NCBI RefSeq assembly: GCF_018403185.1
Contig: NZ_BOSE01000001.1
Location: 124,001 to 188,000, forward strand
Length of the DNA stretch: 64,000 nt
Direction of reading: 5' to 3'
Source of the DNA: Paenibacillus montaniterrae
Lineage (GTDB): Bacteria; Bacillota; Bacilli; Paenibacillales; Paenibacillaceae
In this document: piece after piece, positions 15,525 to 25,123 of the stretch
Layout of the letters: every line of letters begins with the position of its first letter
Position numbering within the stretch: position 1 is the first letter of the stretch
Notes under the pieces: generated by a model
What the model saw: the letters and a program-made list of their open reading frames with translations, nothing else
Told to the model about the DNA's origin: nothing
Databases searched by the model: none
Position numbers and translations under genes: made by a program

Positions 15525-16616
15525 ATGAAACGCTCCTATATACATTACCGCGCAGTTATTATAACGTCTCTGCTTACATTCGCAATTATGCTCGTATTGC
15601 TATATGCTCCTTCTCCTTTCGTTGTTACGAAGCCGGGTATTGCTGTCCCAACGAATAGCTATATTCAGCTTGCTGCCAGCAGTCAGCCGCCAAGCGGCAG
15701 CTTCGGGCAAGGGCAGCAAGGAGCTAATGGCGAAGGGGAGCTGCTGCTGACGGCTGTTATGCTGGAAACACCTAGCATTTGGAAAAGTCTGGGGGCATTG
15801 TTTGCTCCCAGCAAGGATGTTAAGCTGAAGCGAGATGTACTAGGCGGGGCGTCGCTGGAGGAATATGTAGAGCATGTTACGACTATTATGCAGAACTCGC
15901 ATCATAATGCATTGGAAGCAGCCTATCGTTATTTGCATATTCCGTATTCGATTGAACCGCAGGCTGTTATTGTACAGCAAAGCAAGTCTCGTATATTGTC
16001 AACGGCAGCACTGAAGGCAGGAGATAAAATTGTCGCGGGCGTACATGCAGATGGAGAACGCACAAGCATTAACAGCATCGAGCAGCTGGCGCAGTGGCTA
16101 AGGCTGCTGGAGGGCCAGAACCAAGCAGCATTAGTGATTGAGCGCGATCAAACCGAGCGGCAGCTGGATATATCGCTTGCCAAGCTCGATAAAGCACTGT
16201 CTGATGAGCGGCTGGCTACAGAAGTGCTTGATGTTGCAAGCTTTATTGAGCAGCGTGCTGTTATTCCAGAGGACGAGCGCTACAAGCTTGAAATTGCTAC
16301 CGATAATATTGGCGGGCCGTCAGCAGGCCTGGTGCTCGCACTGACCATAATTGACAAGCTGACCGAAGGCGATCTGACAAAAGGCAAAAGGATTGCTGTT
16401 ACTGGGACGATTAATGCCGAGGGCAAGGTAGGCTTGATCGGAGGAGTAGTGCAGAAGGTATATGCAACGAGCAAGCAGGGTGCCCATCTGTTCATTGTTC
16501 CGAAAGGAAATGAACAGGAGGCGAAGCGAACGGTGAAGCGAATCGGCAGCAAAATGGAAATAGCCGGAGTGTCAAGCCTGGAGGAAGCGATAGCGATCAT
16601 CTCTTCCCTCCAATAG
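15525..16616 (+). CDS. ylbL: SepM/YlbL family PDZ-Lon serine protease
   Basis: 363 residues: one N-terminal membrane anchor (about 9-27, VIITSLLTFAIMLVLLYAP), then a PDZ-like domain (about 125-215, ILSTAALKAGDKIVAGVHAD) and a Lon-type proteolytic domain (about 225-360). The catalytic dyad is S266 in GGPSAGL and K311 in VQKVYATSK, 45 residues apart as in Lon. Streptococcal SepM processes competence pheromone outside the membrane; the B. subtilis homologue is YlbL. ATG 15525 follows gggggaatggtgg. It is divergent from ylbJ with a 96-bp gap. Confidence 0.9.
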   Translation: MKRSYIHYRAVIITSLLTFAIMLVLLYAPSPFVVTKPGIAVPTNSYIQLAASSQPPSGSFGQGQQGANGEGELLLTAVMLETPSIWKSLGALFAPSKDVKLKRDVLGGASLEEYVEHVTTIMQNSHHNALEAAYRYLHIPYSIEPQAVIVQQSKSRILSTAALKAGDKIVAGVHADGERTSINSIEQLAQWLRLLEGQNQAALVIERDQTERQLDISLAKLDKALSDERLATEVLDVASFIEQRAVIPEDERYKLEIATDNIGGPSAGLVLALTIIDKLTEGDLTKGKRIAVTGTINAEGKVGLIGGVVQKVYATSKQGAHLFIVPKGNEQEAKRTVKRIGSKMEIAGVSSLEEAIAIISSLQ

Positions 16617-16701
16617 TTTGACATACAATGGCGCATACTAGCACTGACAAGAAAGCTACGGCGCTAACAACAAGCTGCTCAGCACAAGCGTGCTTTAGCG
16701 A

Positions 16702-17946
16702 TTATACGCGAATCGGAGCTCTATGAAAATCTGCTAGCCGGAGCTTGGGCTCAGCTGGCGCTAGGGCCGACATATAGCAGCTGGTAGCTGCTATATCGAG
16801 CTGCAAGTAAGCGGAATGGCCTTGATATTGCGCCGGCGTATGGATGATCGGCAGCGTTGCCCGCTTTTTCATCGCTTTCAGCAGCTGTTGTCCTTTCGCG
16901 GAAAAGCCAAGCACACGCAAGTAGGCCACTCCATTGGCGAGCTTTTCTCTTGTAAAGTCCTGCTTGCGATGCTGCAGCATAATGGCGAGCAACGCCCGCT
17001 GCAGCTTTGTTCTCGTATAGCGCTTCGTTTTTACAGCTTCCAGCAGTTCATTGATGGAGTAATGCTCCACATTATTTGCGCAAGTGATGAGCCGATGCTC
17101 CAGCCCTTCCTCGATTTCACGATATTGCGCGAGCTGCGCCGGCGGCTGCATGCCTAGCTGGTAGTAAAGCAGCTTGGCAAATTGCTCCCAATCCATCGCT
17201 TGACGCTGCTCATGTAACAAGCAGCGCTGCAAAATCGAGTAGGTTGAGTCAGGCACATAAGACGCAATATGCTCCAGCTGATGATCGGTCTGCAGCATTT
17301 TGCGAATCGCGGTTGCGCTTGCGATAGAAGGATGGGATGGTGCAGCATCGTGATATTGTGCCTGGCGGCGTGGAATGGTGTACGGGACGATCATGCTGTT
17401 CAAGCGTTCCAGCGCAATTAAATAGTGCAGCCCAAGCGTGTGGTTGGGCTGATCCAGTGCAATCGGGTTTTGCTGCCATAATGGATCTTGCTGCAGCAAA
17501 TTGGCAAGAGCTCGGCTAAAGGCGCGAGGATAGCTGTCGCCGTGCTGCAGCTGCTTGCCAAGCTCCAGCCGCAGCTCATCCGGCTGTCCGGCAACAAGCT
17601 TGGCAGCGGCTTGCAGCGGCTCCAGCATGCCGCTTTCGGTGCCGAAGCATATCGCATCGACAACGCCAGTCGCCTGCAAAGTTGCTGCAGCCCCGTACGC
17701 AAACCATTCGGCTGACGAGGTGGCATAGGCGGTCGGAAGCTCAAGCACAAGATCGCAGCCTCCAGCCAGAGCCATTTCTGTTCTTGTCCATTTATCAAGC
17801 AGAGCAGGCTCGCCGCGCTGCAAAAAATGCCCGCTCATAACGGCGACAACAGCTTCACGTCCGGTTATCACTTTCGACTGCTGCAAATGATGTAAATGCC
17901 CGTTATGAAAAGGATTATATTCAACAATAAGACCGACAGCTTTCAT
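16702..17946 (-). CDS. tmcAL: tRNA(Met) cytidine acetate ligase
   Basis: 414 residues, YlbM family. It forms N4-acetylcytidine at the wobble base of elongator tRNA-Met from acetate and ATP. The nucleotidyltransferase HIGH-like motif is YNPFHNGH (10-17); further family blocks are VMSGHFLQRGEPALLDKW, YATSSAEWFAYGAAATL and FGTESG. ATG 17946 is preceded on the minus strand by AAAGGACG. It lies alone on the minus strand between two plus-strand units. Confidence 0.92.
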   Translation of the reverse strand: MKAVGLIVEYNPFHNGHLHHLQQSKVITGREAVVAVMSGHFLQRGEPALLDKWTRTEMALAGGCDLVLELPTAYATSSAEWFAYGAAATLQATGVVDAICFGTESGMLEPLQAAAKLVAGQPDELRLELGKQLQHGDSYPRAFSRALANLLQQDPLWQQNPIALDQPNHTLGLHYLIALERLNSMIVPYTIPRRQAQYHDAAPSHPSIASATAIRKMLQTDHQLEHIASYVPDSTYSILQRCLLHEQRQAMDWEQFAKLLYYQLGMQPPAQLAQYREIEEGLEHRLITCANNVEHYSINELLEAVKTKRYTRTKLQRALLAIMLQHRKQDFTREKLANGVAYLRVLGFSAKGQQLLKAMKKRATLPIIHTPAQYQGHSAYLQLDIAATSCYMSALAPAEPKLRLADFHRAPIRV

Positions 17947-18046
17947 TATCTATCGTCCTTTCTGCATGGTTCTAGTCAACACTATAGCATATCACTGCCA
18001 GACTGGACAAAGCTGAGCTGCAGCTGTAAAACGTTCGTGATTATTC

Positions 18047-18076
18047 TTGACAAAACATGAGCAGGATGGATATAAT
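18047..18076 (+). promoter_or_regulatory. Sigma-A type promoter for ylbN-rpmF
   Basis: TTGACA (18047-18052), an 18-bp spacer and TATAAT (18071-18076) lie 26 bp upstream of the ylbN start codon. Confidence 0.85.
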
Positions 18077-18102
18077 AAACTTTGTCTGTTTGGGGTGATA
18101 CT

Positions 18103-18621
18103 ATGCAATTTCGTTTGCAACAATTGTTGTCAAAAGGTCAAACAGTGATCGTGAATGAGCAACTGGATGTATCGGAGCTATTTCGACGTCGTCAAGATGT
18201 AATTTCCACTACTCCTGTACATATACAGCTAAAGGTACAGCCTGAAGGTGGAATCGTAGCTGTAGAGGGTACGCTTGACGTTGATATGGAACTAGCCTGC
18301 TCTCGTTGTCTTGAGCCTACTAAAGTACACTCAAGCATTCCATTCGCTGAGCAATTCAAGCCTGTTGATTCCGTGCGTGAAGAAGAGGCTGAAGACGAAG
18401 AAGAAGATGATTTGATCGAGATTGCCGATGATCATTTGGATCTGAAACCTTTCGTGGAGGAGTATGTGCAATTATTTATGCCTTTTGCTCCGCTTTGCAA
18501 GGCAGATTGCAAAGGTCTTTGTCAGCAATGCGGCTCGAATCTCAATGAGCAAACCTGTCAGTGCAGTAATGAAAAGATTGATCCGCGCCTAGAAGCGCTG
18601 AAAGATTTTTTTAGCAAATAG
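18103..18621 (+). CDS. ylbN: YceD/YlbN family (DUF177) 23S rRNA accumulation protein
   Basis: 172 residues. Family features are the N-terminal [13 protein letters not shown], the central CSRCLEPT segment, an acidic stretch ([14 protein letters not shown], about 95-108) and the C-terminal cysteine cluster [13 protein letters not shown]. Members are encoded with rpmF in most bacteria and affect 23S rRNA processing or accumulation in E. coli and plants. ATG 18103 follows TTTGGGGTGAT; an earlier in-frame TTG (18082) lies on the promoter. It shares a transcript with rpmF, 62 bp downstream. Confidence 0.88.
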   Translation: MQFRLQQLLSKGQTVIVNEQLDVSELFRRRQDVISTTPVHIQLKVQPEGGIVAVEGTLDVDMELACSRCLEPTKVHSSIPFAEQFKPVDSVREEEAEDEEEDDLIEIADDHLDLKPFVEEYVQLFMPFAPLCKADCKGLCQQCGSNLNEQTCQCSNEKIDPRLEALKDFFSK

Positions 18622-18683
18622 GAATGTTTAACAAGGTTTCTCAAGGAATTTTATTTCTTGAATATGTGAAGGAGGTGGGAAAC

Positions 18684-18857
18684 ATGGCAGTACCTCAACG
18701 TAGAACATCCAAGACTCGCCGCGACAAACGTCGTACGCATTTCAAGCTAGCAGTTCCAGGCATGGTGAAATGTGAGCAATGTGGAGAGCTTAAACTAGGT
18801 CACCACGTATGCAAAGTTTGTGGATATTACAAAACTAAAGAGATTATTTCTCAATAA
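18684..18857 (+). CDS. rpmF: 50S ribosomal protein L32
   Basis: 57 residues starting [20 protein letters not shown], the universal L32 N-terminus. The zinc-ribbon cysteines C30, C33, C43 and C46 are present, so this is the zinc-containing (C+) form. ATG 18684 follows AAGGAGGTGGG; an earlier in-frame start at 18624 has no site. Confidence 0.97.
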   Translation: MAVPQRRTSKTRRDKRRTHFKLAVPGMVKCEQCGELKLGHHVCKVCGYYKTKEIISQ

Positions 18858-18868
18858 TGTCGCATGTA

Positions 18869-18906
18869 TAGCATCTTATCTAGCTGATAAGATGCTATTT
18901 TATTTT
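18869..18906 (+). terminator. Terminator after rpmF
   Basis: A perfect 12-bp stem tagcatcttatc / gataagatgcta with a 5-nt loop is followed by a T-rich tract. Confidence 0.9.
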
Positions 18907-18923
18907 TATCCGATAATAAAAGA

Positions 18924-18952
18924 TTGCGATAGCAGACAATATCAACTATACT
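18924..18952 (+). promoter_or_regulatory. Sigma-A type promoter of the fapR-fab operon
   Basis: TTGCGA (18924-18929), a 17-bp spacer and TATACT (18947-18952). The FapR operator starts 4 bp downstream, so the transcription start would lie inside the operator. Confidence 0.8.
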
Positions 18953-18955
18953 GAA

Positions 18956-18972
18956 TTAGTACCAGGTATTAA
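18956..18972. promoter_or_regulatory. FapR operator
   Basis: TTAGTACCAGGTATTAA is a 17-bp near-perfect dyad matching the FapR consensus (TTAGTACCnGGTACTAA type). A second, weaker half-site-like stretch (cttagatactaa) follows at 18973-18984. FapR bound here would block initiation, with malonyl-CoA as the inducer, giving autoregulation of the lipid operon. Confidence 0.92.
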
Positions 18973-19033
18973 TCTTAGATACTAACTATCAGTTTAAAAT
19001 GGTTCTAGACTTGAACAGGAGAGTGATGCCGAC

Positions 19034-19618
19034 ATGGCGAAATTAACTAAGCGTGAGCGGCATCAGCTGCTGATCCAATATATTAAGGACAACCCATTCG
19101 TTACTGATCGCGAGCTGACTCGAGCATTAAAGGTGAGCATACAGACGATCAGGCTCGACCGCATGGAGCTTGGCATTCCCGAGCTGCGCGAGCGGATGAA
19201 GGAAATGGCTGAACGATCCTACGATTCAGTGCGCTCCTTGCAGCTGGATGAGGTGATCGGTGAAATCGTTGACTTGCAGCTTGATCATAGCGGCATTTCA
19301 TTGTTTGAAATTCGCGAGGAGCATGTCTTTACTCGTACTGGAATTGCACGCGGTCATCACTTGTTCGCGCAAGCTAATTCCTTGGCGGTAGCTGTCATTG
19401 ATTGTCCGATCGCGTTAACAGCCAGTGCGGACATCCGATTTATAAGACCGGTTCAGCTTGGAGAGAAATGTATAGCGAAAGCTTATGTTCGCAGCAACGA
19501 TGAAGAGCGGAATAAATCTCGAGTAGAATTGAATACATATGTAGGAGATGAGCTTGTCTTCCAGGGCAATTTCGTCATCTACCGTTCTGACGCTACAAGC
19601 GCCCAGGGAGGAGAATAA
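19034..19618 (+). CDS. fapR: Transcription factor FapR, fatty acid and phospholipid biosynthesis regulator
   Basis: 194 residues. The N-terminal DeoR-like winged helix (about 1-60: [40 protein letters not shown]) contacts DNA. The C-terminal hot-dog fold (about 95-190: [39 protein letters not shown]) binds malonyl-CoA. It heads its own operon with an operator at its promoter. ATG 19034 has AGGAGAGTGA upstream. plsX follows 1 bp after the stop. Confidence 0.95.
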   Translation: MAKLTKRERHQLLIQYIKDNPFVTDRELTRALKVSIQTIRLDRMELGIPELRERMKEMAERSYDSVRSLQLDEVIGEIVDLQLDHSGISLFEIREEHVFTRTGIARGHHLFAQANSLAVAVIDCPIALTASADIRFIRPVQLGEKCIAKAYVRSNDEERNKSRVELNTYVGDELVFQGNFVIYRSDATSAQGGE

Positions 19619-19619
19619 C

Positions 19620-20609
19620 GTGAGAATCGCAATTGATGCAATGGGTGGAGACTACGCACCGAAGGAAATCGTAGCAGGAGCAATTGCTGCTGCCAAAGAG
19701 CATGGAGATATTCAAATTTTACTCGTCGGACATGAAGAACAGATCAAAGCCAATTTGGCGGAGGCTTTGCCAGGCAATGTTTCGATTGTGCATGCCGCTG
19801 AAGTGATTGAGTCGGAGGATGAGCCTGTCCGTGCGGTTCGCCGCAAGAAGGATTCATCAATGGTTGTCGCTGGCCGTCTTGTTAAAGACAAGCAGGCTGA
19901 TGCGATGCTGTCGGCGGGCAACACCGGCGCTCTGATGACGACAGGTCTGCTCATTGTCGGACGGATTCCGGGCATTGAGCGGCCTGCGCTTGCGCCGCTG
20001 CTGCCATCGCTAGATGGGACAGGCATGCTGGCACTTGACTTGGGCGCTAATATGGATGCAACGCCTGAGCAGCTTCTGCAATATGCAGTAATGGGCAGCA
20101 TTTATCGCGAGCGGGTGCAGGGCATGAAGGCGCCAAGAATAGCCCTGCTTAATGTCGGCACAGAGGAGATGAAGGGCAACGAGGCAACCAAGGCAGCATA
20201 TGAGCTGCTGAAAGGAAGCGGCTTGAACTTTATTGGCAACGTCGAGTCCAAGCATGTGCTGGAGCGTCCTTGCGACGTGCTCGTCTGCGATGGATTTTCG
20301 GGAAATATTATGCTTAAATCATATGAAGGCGCGGCATCTGTCATCTTCAATGAAGTTAAGAAGGCATTCAAGCTGAATATTTTGACGAAGCTGGCAGCGG
20401 CCATTATGCTGCCTCATTTGAAGGGCTTGAAGAAGACACTTGATCCAAATGAATTTGGCGGAGCACCATTGCTTGGAATCAATGGGCTCGTTTTGAAAAT
20501 ACATGGTTCATCAGATGCACGTGCTGTGCAGGCGGCAGTGAAGCAAGCGAAGACTGCCGTATCAGGCAAATTAATTGAGTCGATTACAGCAGAAATCAAC
20601 AAGGAGTGA
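19620..20609 (+). CDS. plsX: Phosphate acyltransferase PlsX
   Basis: 329 residues. It makes acyl-phosphate from acyl-ACP for phospholipid synthesis (PlsX/PlsY route). The start MRIAIDAMGGDYAPKEIVAG, MLSAGNTGALM and CDGFSGNIMLKSYEG are family signatures. The GTG at 19620 lies directly after the fapR stop with GGGAGGAG (19606-19613). An earlier in-frame start would overlap fapR by 70 bp with no site. Stop TGA 20607-20609. Confidence 0.95.
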   Translation: MRIAIDAMGGDYAPKEIVAGAIAAAKEHGDIQILLVGHEEQIKANLAEALPGNVSIVHAAEVIESEDEPVRAVRRKKDSSMVVAGRLVKDKQADAMLSAGNTGALMTTGLLIVGRIPGIERPALAPLLPSLDGTGMLALDLGANMDATPEQLLQYAVMGSIYRERVQGMKAPRIALLNVGTEEMKGNEATKAAYELLKGSGLNFIGNVESKHVLERPCDVLVCDGFSGNIMLKSYEGAASVIFNEVKKAFKLNILTKLAAAIMLPHLKGLKKTLDPNEFGGAPLLGINGLVLKIHGSSDARAVQAAVKQAKTAVSGKLIESITAEINKE

Positions 20610-20617
20610 TCAAACGT

Positions 20618-21601
20618 ATGAATGCCATTCCCGTAGGTATTTTAGGTACTGGCAAATATGTACCAGAGCGAGTATTAACAAATCAGCAGCTTGAGCAAAT
20701 GGTAGACACGAACGACGAGTGGATTGTAACGCGAACCGGAATTAAGGAAAGAAGGCTGGCGGCAAGTGAGGAGGCAACCTCTGATCTGGCCTATAAGGCA
20801 GCGCAGCAGGCGATTGTCAATGCAGGCTTAACAGTAGAGGATATCGAGCTTATTATTGTCGCGACGATCACGCCAGATATGCTGTTCCCTTCGACAGCCT
20901 GCATCGTTCAGGAGAAGCTGGGAGCAACCTGCCCTGCTTTTGACCTGTCCGCTGCATGCTCAGGCTTTATATACAGCTTGGCAACGGCGAATGGACTTAT
21001 TCAAAGCGGACTGTATAAAAATGCGCTCGTAATCGGCGCTGAGACGCTGTCCCGCATTACAGATTATACAGATCGCAATACATGCATATTGTTTGGCGAC
21101 GGCGCTGGCGCTGTCGTAATCGGCGAGGTGCCTGCTGGCCGCGGCTTCCAATCCTTTGTGCTTGGCGCAGATGGAAAAGGCGGCGAGCTGTTGAAGGTTG
21201 CAGGCGGCGGCTCGCGCAAACCGGCAACGGTTGAAACGGTAACGAATCGCGAGCATTCGATCTATATGGCCGGCAACGAAGTATTTAAATTTGCAGTGCG
21301 GATTATGGGCAGCGCTGCAGAGGAAGCAATTGAAAAGGCTGGCTTGAGCAAAAAGGATATTGATCTGCTCGTTCCGCATCAAGCCAATATTCGCATCATT
21401 CAATCGGCACTGAACCGTCTGGAGCTGACTGAGGATAAAGCGCTCATTAATATTGACCAGTACGGCAATATGTCGGCAGCTTCCATCCCGGTAGCATTGG
21501 CAGAGGCAGTTGAGCAAGGAAGAGTTAAGGAAGGCGACGCACTTTGTCTTGTCGGCTTTGGCGGCGGGCTAACCTGGGGCTCGACAGTGTTAAAGTGGTA
21601 G
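20618..21601 (+). CDS. fabH: 3-oxoacyl-ACP synthase III (KAS III)
   Basis: 327 residues. It condenses acyl-CoA with malonyl-ACP to start fatty acid synthesis; in Bacillales it prefers branched primers. The catalytic triad is visible: C114 in SAACSGF, H254 in VPHQANIRI and N284 in YGNMSAAS. ATG 20618 is preferred (AAGGAG at 20601-20606); a GTG at 20606 lies inside that site. Fourth enzyme-coding step of the FapR operon. Confidence 0.95.
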   Translation: MNAIPVGILGTGKYVPERVLTNQQLEQMVDTNDEWIVTRTGIKERRLAASEEATSDLAYKAAQQAIVNAGLTVEDIELIIVATITPDMLFPSTACIVQEKLGATCPAFDLSAACSGFIYSLATANGLIQSGLYKNALVIGAETLSRITDYTDRNTCILFGDGAGAVVIGEVPAGRGFQSFVLGADGKGGELLKVAGGGSRKPATVETVTNREHSIYMAGNEVFKFAVRIMGSAAEEAIEKAGLSKKDIDLLVPHQANIRIIQSALNRLELTEDKALINIDQYGNMSAASIPVALAEAVEQGRVKEGDALCLVGFGGGLTWGSTVLKW

Positions 21602-21655
21602 AAGGCTTGCAAGCTCGACAACAATATATGCTATAACGTTTGGAGGACATATTCA

Positions 21656-22594
21656 GTGGGTAAAATTGCATTTGTATTTCCTGGACAAGGCGCTCAGGCT
21701 GTAGGCATGGGCAAAGATATTTATAAGCATGACAGCGATGCACGCGCAATTTTTGAGCAGGCGAATGAAGCGCTCGGCTTTTCGCTGACAGAGATTATGT
21801 TTGAAGGACCTGACGATGCGCTTAAGCAAACGGTCAATACACAGCCGGCACTATTAACGGCAAGCGTTGCATTTCTGAAGCTGGTTGAAAAAGCTGGAAT
21901 TAAGGCCGATTATGTAGCTGGTCACAGCCTGGGTGAATATAGCGCGCTTGTTGCTGCTAACGTGTTGAGCTTTGAGGATGCGGTTCGCACCGTGCGTGCG
22001 CGTGGCCAGTTTATGGAGCAGGCAGTGCCGAATGGACAAGGCTCAATGGCCGCTGTGCTCGGTGCGGAGCGAGAGGCGCTGCAGCAGCTTTGCGATGAAA
22101 TTAGTGGTCAAGGCTCAGTGGTAGAGCTGGCTAACGTAAATTGTCCGGGACAAATTGTCGTTTCTGGCTCGGTGGCTGGCGTCAATGAGGTCGTGGCACG
22201 CGGCAAGGAGATTGGTGCCAAGCGCGTTATACCGTTAGAGGTGAGCGGTCCATTCCACTCCTCTTTAATGGGAAATGCTGCATCAGCACTTGGCGGCGAG
22301 CTGCAGCATATTGCGATGCAGGATGCTGCAATTCCGGTTATCGCCAATGTAACAGCTGAGCCAGTAACCTCCGCCAGCGAAATAAAAGAGCTGCTTGAGC
22401 GCCAAGTATGCGCTCCGGTTCTTTGGGAGGATAGCGTCAAAAAGCTGATTGAGCTTGGAGTCGATACGTTTGTCGAAATTGGTTCAGGCTCTGTGCTGAC
22501 AGGCTTGATCAAAAAGATCGACAAACAGGTGACGACGATTACGATCAATAAGCTGGACGCTTTGCAATCATTATCTGAAGCTACTCAAGTCTAG
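21656..22594 (+). CDS. fabD: Malonyl-CoA:ACP transacylase
   Basis: 312 residues. It loads malonyl groups from CoA onto ACP. The active serine is S91 in AGHSLGEYSALVAA, FVFPGQGAQ is the N-terminal signature, and GPFHSSLM holds the catalytic His. The start is GTG 21656 after TTGGAGGAC. The last part (FVEIGSGSVLTGLIKKID) is typical. Confidence 0.95.
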   Translation: MGKIAFVFPGQGAQAVGMGKDIYKHDSDARAIFEQANEALGFSLTEIMFEGPDDALKQTVNTQPALLTASVAFLKLVEKAGIKADYVAGHSLGEYSALVAANVLSFEDAVRTVRARGQFMEQAVPNGQGSMAAVLGAEREALQQLCDEISGQGSVVELANVNCPGQIVVSGSVAGVNEVVARGKEIGAKRVIPLEVSGPFHSSLMGNAASALGGELQHIAMQDAAIPVIANVTAEPVTSASEIKELLERQVCAPVLWEDSVKKLIELGVDTFVEIGSGSVLTGLIKKIDKQVTTITINKLDALQSLSEATQV

Positions 22595-22633
22595 TATAGC
22601 GTTATGAATATAAAAAATGGGGAGGTAAAGCAT

Positions 22634-23383
22634 ATGTTCGCAAGCCTGGAAGGCAAAAAGGCGCTTGTTACTGGTGCTTCCCGCGGCATTGGCCGTGCGA
22701 TTGCTATTGCATTGGCGGAAGCGGGAGCGGATGTGGCGGTAAACTACTCTGGCAGTGAGCAGGCAGCCGCAGAAACGGCTGATGCGATTCGTGCTTTAGG
22801 GCGCGAGGCGATCATCATAAAAGCAAATGTAGGCAAGGCAGCCGAGTTTGAGGATATGGTGAAGCAGGTCGTTGAACAGCTTGGGGCGATTGATATTTTG
22901 GTCAACAATGCCGGCATCACGCGAGATAATCTGATTATGCGCATGAAGGAAGAGGAATTTGACCAGGTCATCGAAACGAATTTGAAGGGCGTGTTTAACG
23001 GAATTAAGGCAGTTACTCGTCCTATGATGAAGCAGCGCTCTGGTAAAATCATCAATATTTCCTCAGTGGTAGGTGTGCTGGGGAACCCGGGCCAAGCTAA
23101 TTACGTAGCTGCCAAGGCTGGTGTGATTGGCTTGACCAAGGCTAGTGCGCGCGAGCTGGCTTCGCGCAATATTACAGTGAATTGTGTGGCGCCAGGCTTT
23201 ATTCAGACGGAAATGACCGACAAGCTTCCTGACGAGCTTAAGGATTCGCTATCGGGACAAATTCCGCTCGCCAAGCTTGGAGAAGCGTCCGATATTGCCA
23301 ATGCGGTGCGTTTCCTTGCTTCTGATGCTGCTGCCTATATGACGGGCCAAACGATTCATGTCGATGGCGGCATGTACATGTAA
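22634..23383 (+). CDS. fabG: 3-oxoacyl-ACP reductase
   Basis: A 249-residue short-chain dehydrogenase. NADPH-binding TGASRGIG (13-20), structural NNAG, catalytic Ser in [11 protein letters not shown], and Y157 with K161 in YVAAK. It reduces 3-oxoacyl-ACP in the elongation cycle. ATG 22634 follows GGGGAGG; an earlier start at 22604 lacks a site. Confidence 0.95.
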   Translation: MFASLEGKKALVTGASRGIGRAIAIALAEAGADVAVNYSGSEQAAAETADAIRALGREAIIIKANVGKAAEFEDMVKQVVEQLGAIDILVNNAGITRDNLIMRMKEEEFDQVIETNLKGVFNGIKAVTRPMMKQRSGKIINISSVVGVLGNPGQANYVAAKAGVIGLTKASARELASRNITVNCVAPGFIQTEMTDKLPDELKDSLSGQIPLAKLGEASDIANAVRFLASDAAAYMTGQTIHVDGGMYM

Positions 23384-23478
23384 ATGGACTTTCATCGTTA
23401 AACTTTTGATAGAAGTTGCAGAGGAAAGATAGCTATTTTTTTATCGTTTTCGTATAATACGTAGAGGAGGTGAATCGG

Positions 23479-23712
23479 ATGTCCGATGTACTAGAACGCG
23501 TTACAAGTATTATTGTTGACCGCCTAGGTGTAGATGCAGAAAAGGTGACGCTTGAAGCTTCTTTCAAAGAAGATTTAAACGCTGACTCACTTGATGTTGT
23601 TGAGCTTATCATGGAACTTGAAGACGAGTTCAACCTTGAAATTTCTGATGAAGATGCAGAAAAGATCTCTACGGTAGGAGAAGTTGTAAATTACATACAA
23701 TCTCATACCTAA
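23479..23712 (+). CDS. acpP: Acyl carrier protein
   Basis: 77 residues, acidic. Phosphopantetheine is attached to S37 in the [16 protein letters not shown] helix. ATG 23479 follows GAGGAGGTGA. A TATAAT at 23453-23458 in the upstream gap suggests an additional promoter, in line with the high expression expected for ACP, though no good -35 is seen. Confidence 0.97.
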   Translation: MSDVLERVTSIIVDRLGVDAEKVTLEASFKEDLNADSLDVVELIMELEDEFNLEISDEDAEKISTVGEVVNYIQSHT

Positions 23713-23720
23713 AGATGGTC

Positions 23721-23748
23721 GAGTCCCGTTGCCTAGCTAACGGGACTC
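23721..23748 (+). terminator. Hairpin between acpP and fabF (partial terminator or processing site)
   Basis: A perfect 10-bp stem gagtcccgtt / aacgggactc with an 8-nt loop, followed by actccttatttt. The T-run is displaced, so it may stabilise the acpP message or reduce read-through without fully terminating. Confidence 0.5.
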
Positions 23749-23881
23749 ACTCCTTATTTTCCTTGCATTGGCTTAGGCCAAGATTGCAGCTATGCTGCCG
23801 ATGATGAAGATGAGTTAAGAATTGGCGAGCAATTCTTTTGGATATAGATATAAAACAAGAAACATAGTAGGGGTGAACAGT

Positions 23882-25123
23882 ATGAAGCGCAGAGTAGTAG
23901 TTACGGGAATGGGCGTTTTAACTTCGCTTGGCTCGGAGCTTGAGCAATTTTGGGGCAATCTGTTGGAAGGGAAATCCGGTGTTTCGCTAATTGAAGCCTT
24001 TGATGTATCTGAATTTCCAACGCGCATTGCTGCTGAAGTAAAAGATTTTGACCCTGTAGCGTATGGAATAGATAAAAAAGAATCGCGCCGCATGGATCGC
24101 TTCGTTCAATTTGCTGTAGCGGCAAGCCTGAAAGCAATTGAAGATTCCGGCTTGAAAATTGGTGAAAATGTACCCGCTGAGCGCACGGGCGTAATGGTAG
24201 GCTCAGGCATTGGCGGCCTTGGCACATGGGAGGATCAGCATCGCATTTTGCTGGAGAAAGGTCCGAAGCGCGTCAGTCCGTTTTTTATTCCGATGATGAT
24301 CGCCAATATGGCCTCCGGCCAAGTGTCCATGATTGCTGGTGCAAAGGGGCCGAACACAACTGCAGTGACCGCTTGTGCGACAGGAACGCATTCGATTGGT
24401 GATTCCTTCAAAATTATTCAGCGCGGTGATGCTGAGGTCATGATCGCCGGCGGCGCAGAAGCAACAATTCGTCCTACTGGCATGGCTGGCTTCTGCTCGA
24501 TGCGTGCTATGTCTACCAACAACGAGGAGCCGGAAAAAGCAAGTCGGCCGTTTGACATCGCTCGCGATGGCTTTGTGATGGGCGAAGGCTCAGGCGTGCT
24601 TATTTTGGAAGAGCTTGAGCATGCGAAAGCTCGCGGTGCGAAAATTTATGCAGAAGTAATCGGCTACGGCATGAGTGGCGATGCGCATCATATGACGGAT
24701 CCTGATCCTGACGGAGCGGCTCGCTGCATGGTCAGCGCCTTGAAGGACTCCGGGCTGGAGCCGACAGCGATTGATTATATTAATGCTCACGGAACATCTA
24801 CTCCTGTGGGAGATGCTTCGGAAACGACTGCCATTAAGAAAACATTCGGCGAGCATGCCTATAAGCTTGCGGTTAGCTCGACCAAATCAATGACCGGCCA
24901 CCTGTTAGGTGCTGCTGGTGGTGTAGAAGCTGTAATCCTTGCGCTTACCTTGAAAAATGGAGTTATCGCTCCAACGATTAACCTTGACAATCAAGATCCT
25001 GAGCTTGATCTTGATTACGTACCAAATAAAGCGCGTCAAGCAGATGTCAAGGTTGCTCTGTCCAATTCATTTGGCTTTGGTGGGCACAACGCGTCCATCA
25101 TGATGAGAAAATATGAAGCATGA
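23882..25123 (+). CDS. fabF: 3-oxoacyl-ACP synthase II (KAS II)
   Basis: 413 residues. The main elongating condensing enzyme. The catalytic residues C165 ([12 protein letters not shown]), H303 ([11 protein letters not shown]) and H340 (GHLLGAAGG) are all present, and the C-terminal GFGGHNAS loop is intact. ATG 23882 has AGGGGTGA upstream. It overlaps the rnc start by 11 nt. Confidence 0.96.
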   Translation: MKRRVVVTGMGVLTSLGSELEQFWGNLLEGKSGVSLIEAFDVSEFPTRIAAEVKDFDPVAYGIDKKESRRMDRFVQFAVAASLKAIEDSGLKIGENVPAERTGVMVGSGIGGLGTWEDQHRILLEKGPKRVSPFFIPMMIANMASGQVSMIAGAKGPNTTAVTACATGTHSIGDSFKIIQRGDAEVMIAGGAEATIRPTGMAGFCSMRAMSTNNEEPEKASRPFDIARDGFVMGEGSGVLILEELEHAKARGAKIYAEVIGYGMSGDAHHMTDPDPDGAARCMVSALKDSGLEPTAIDYINAHGTSTPVGDASETTAIKKTFGEHAYKLAVSSTKSMTGHLLGAAGGVEAVILALTLKNGVIAPTINLDNQDPELDLDYVPNKARQADVKVALSNSFGFGGHNASIMMRKYEA

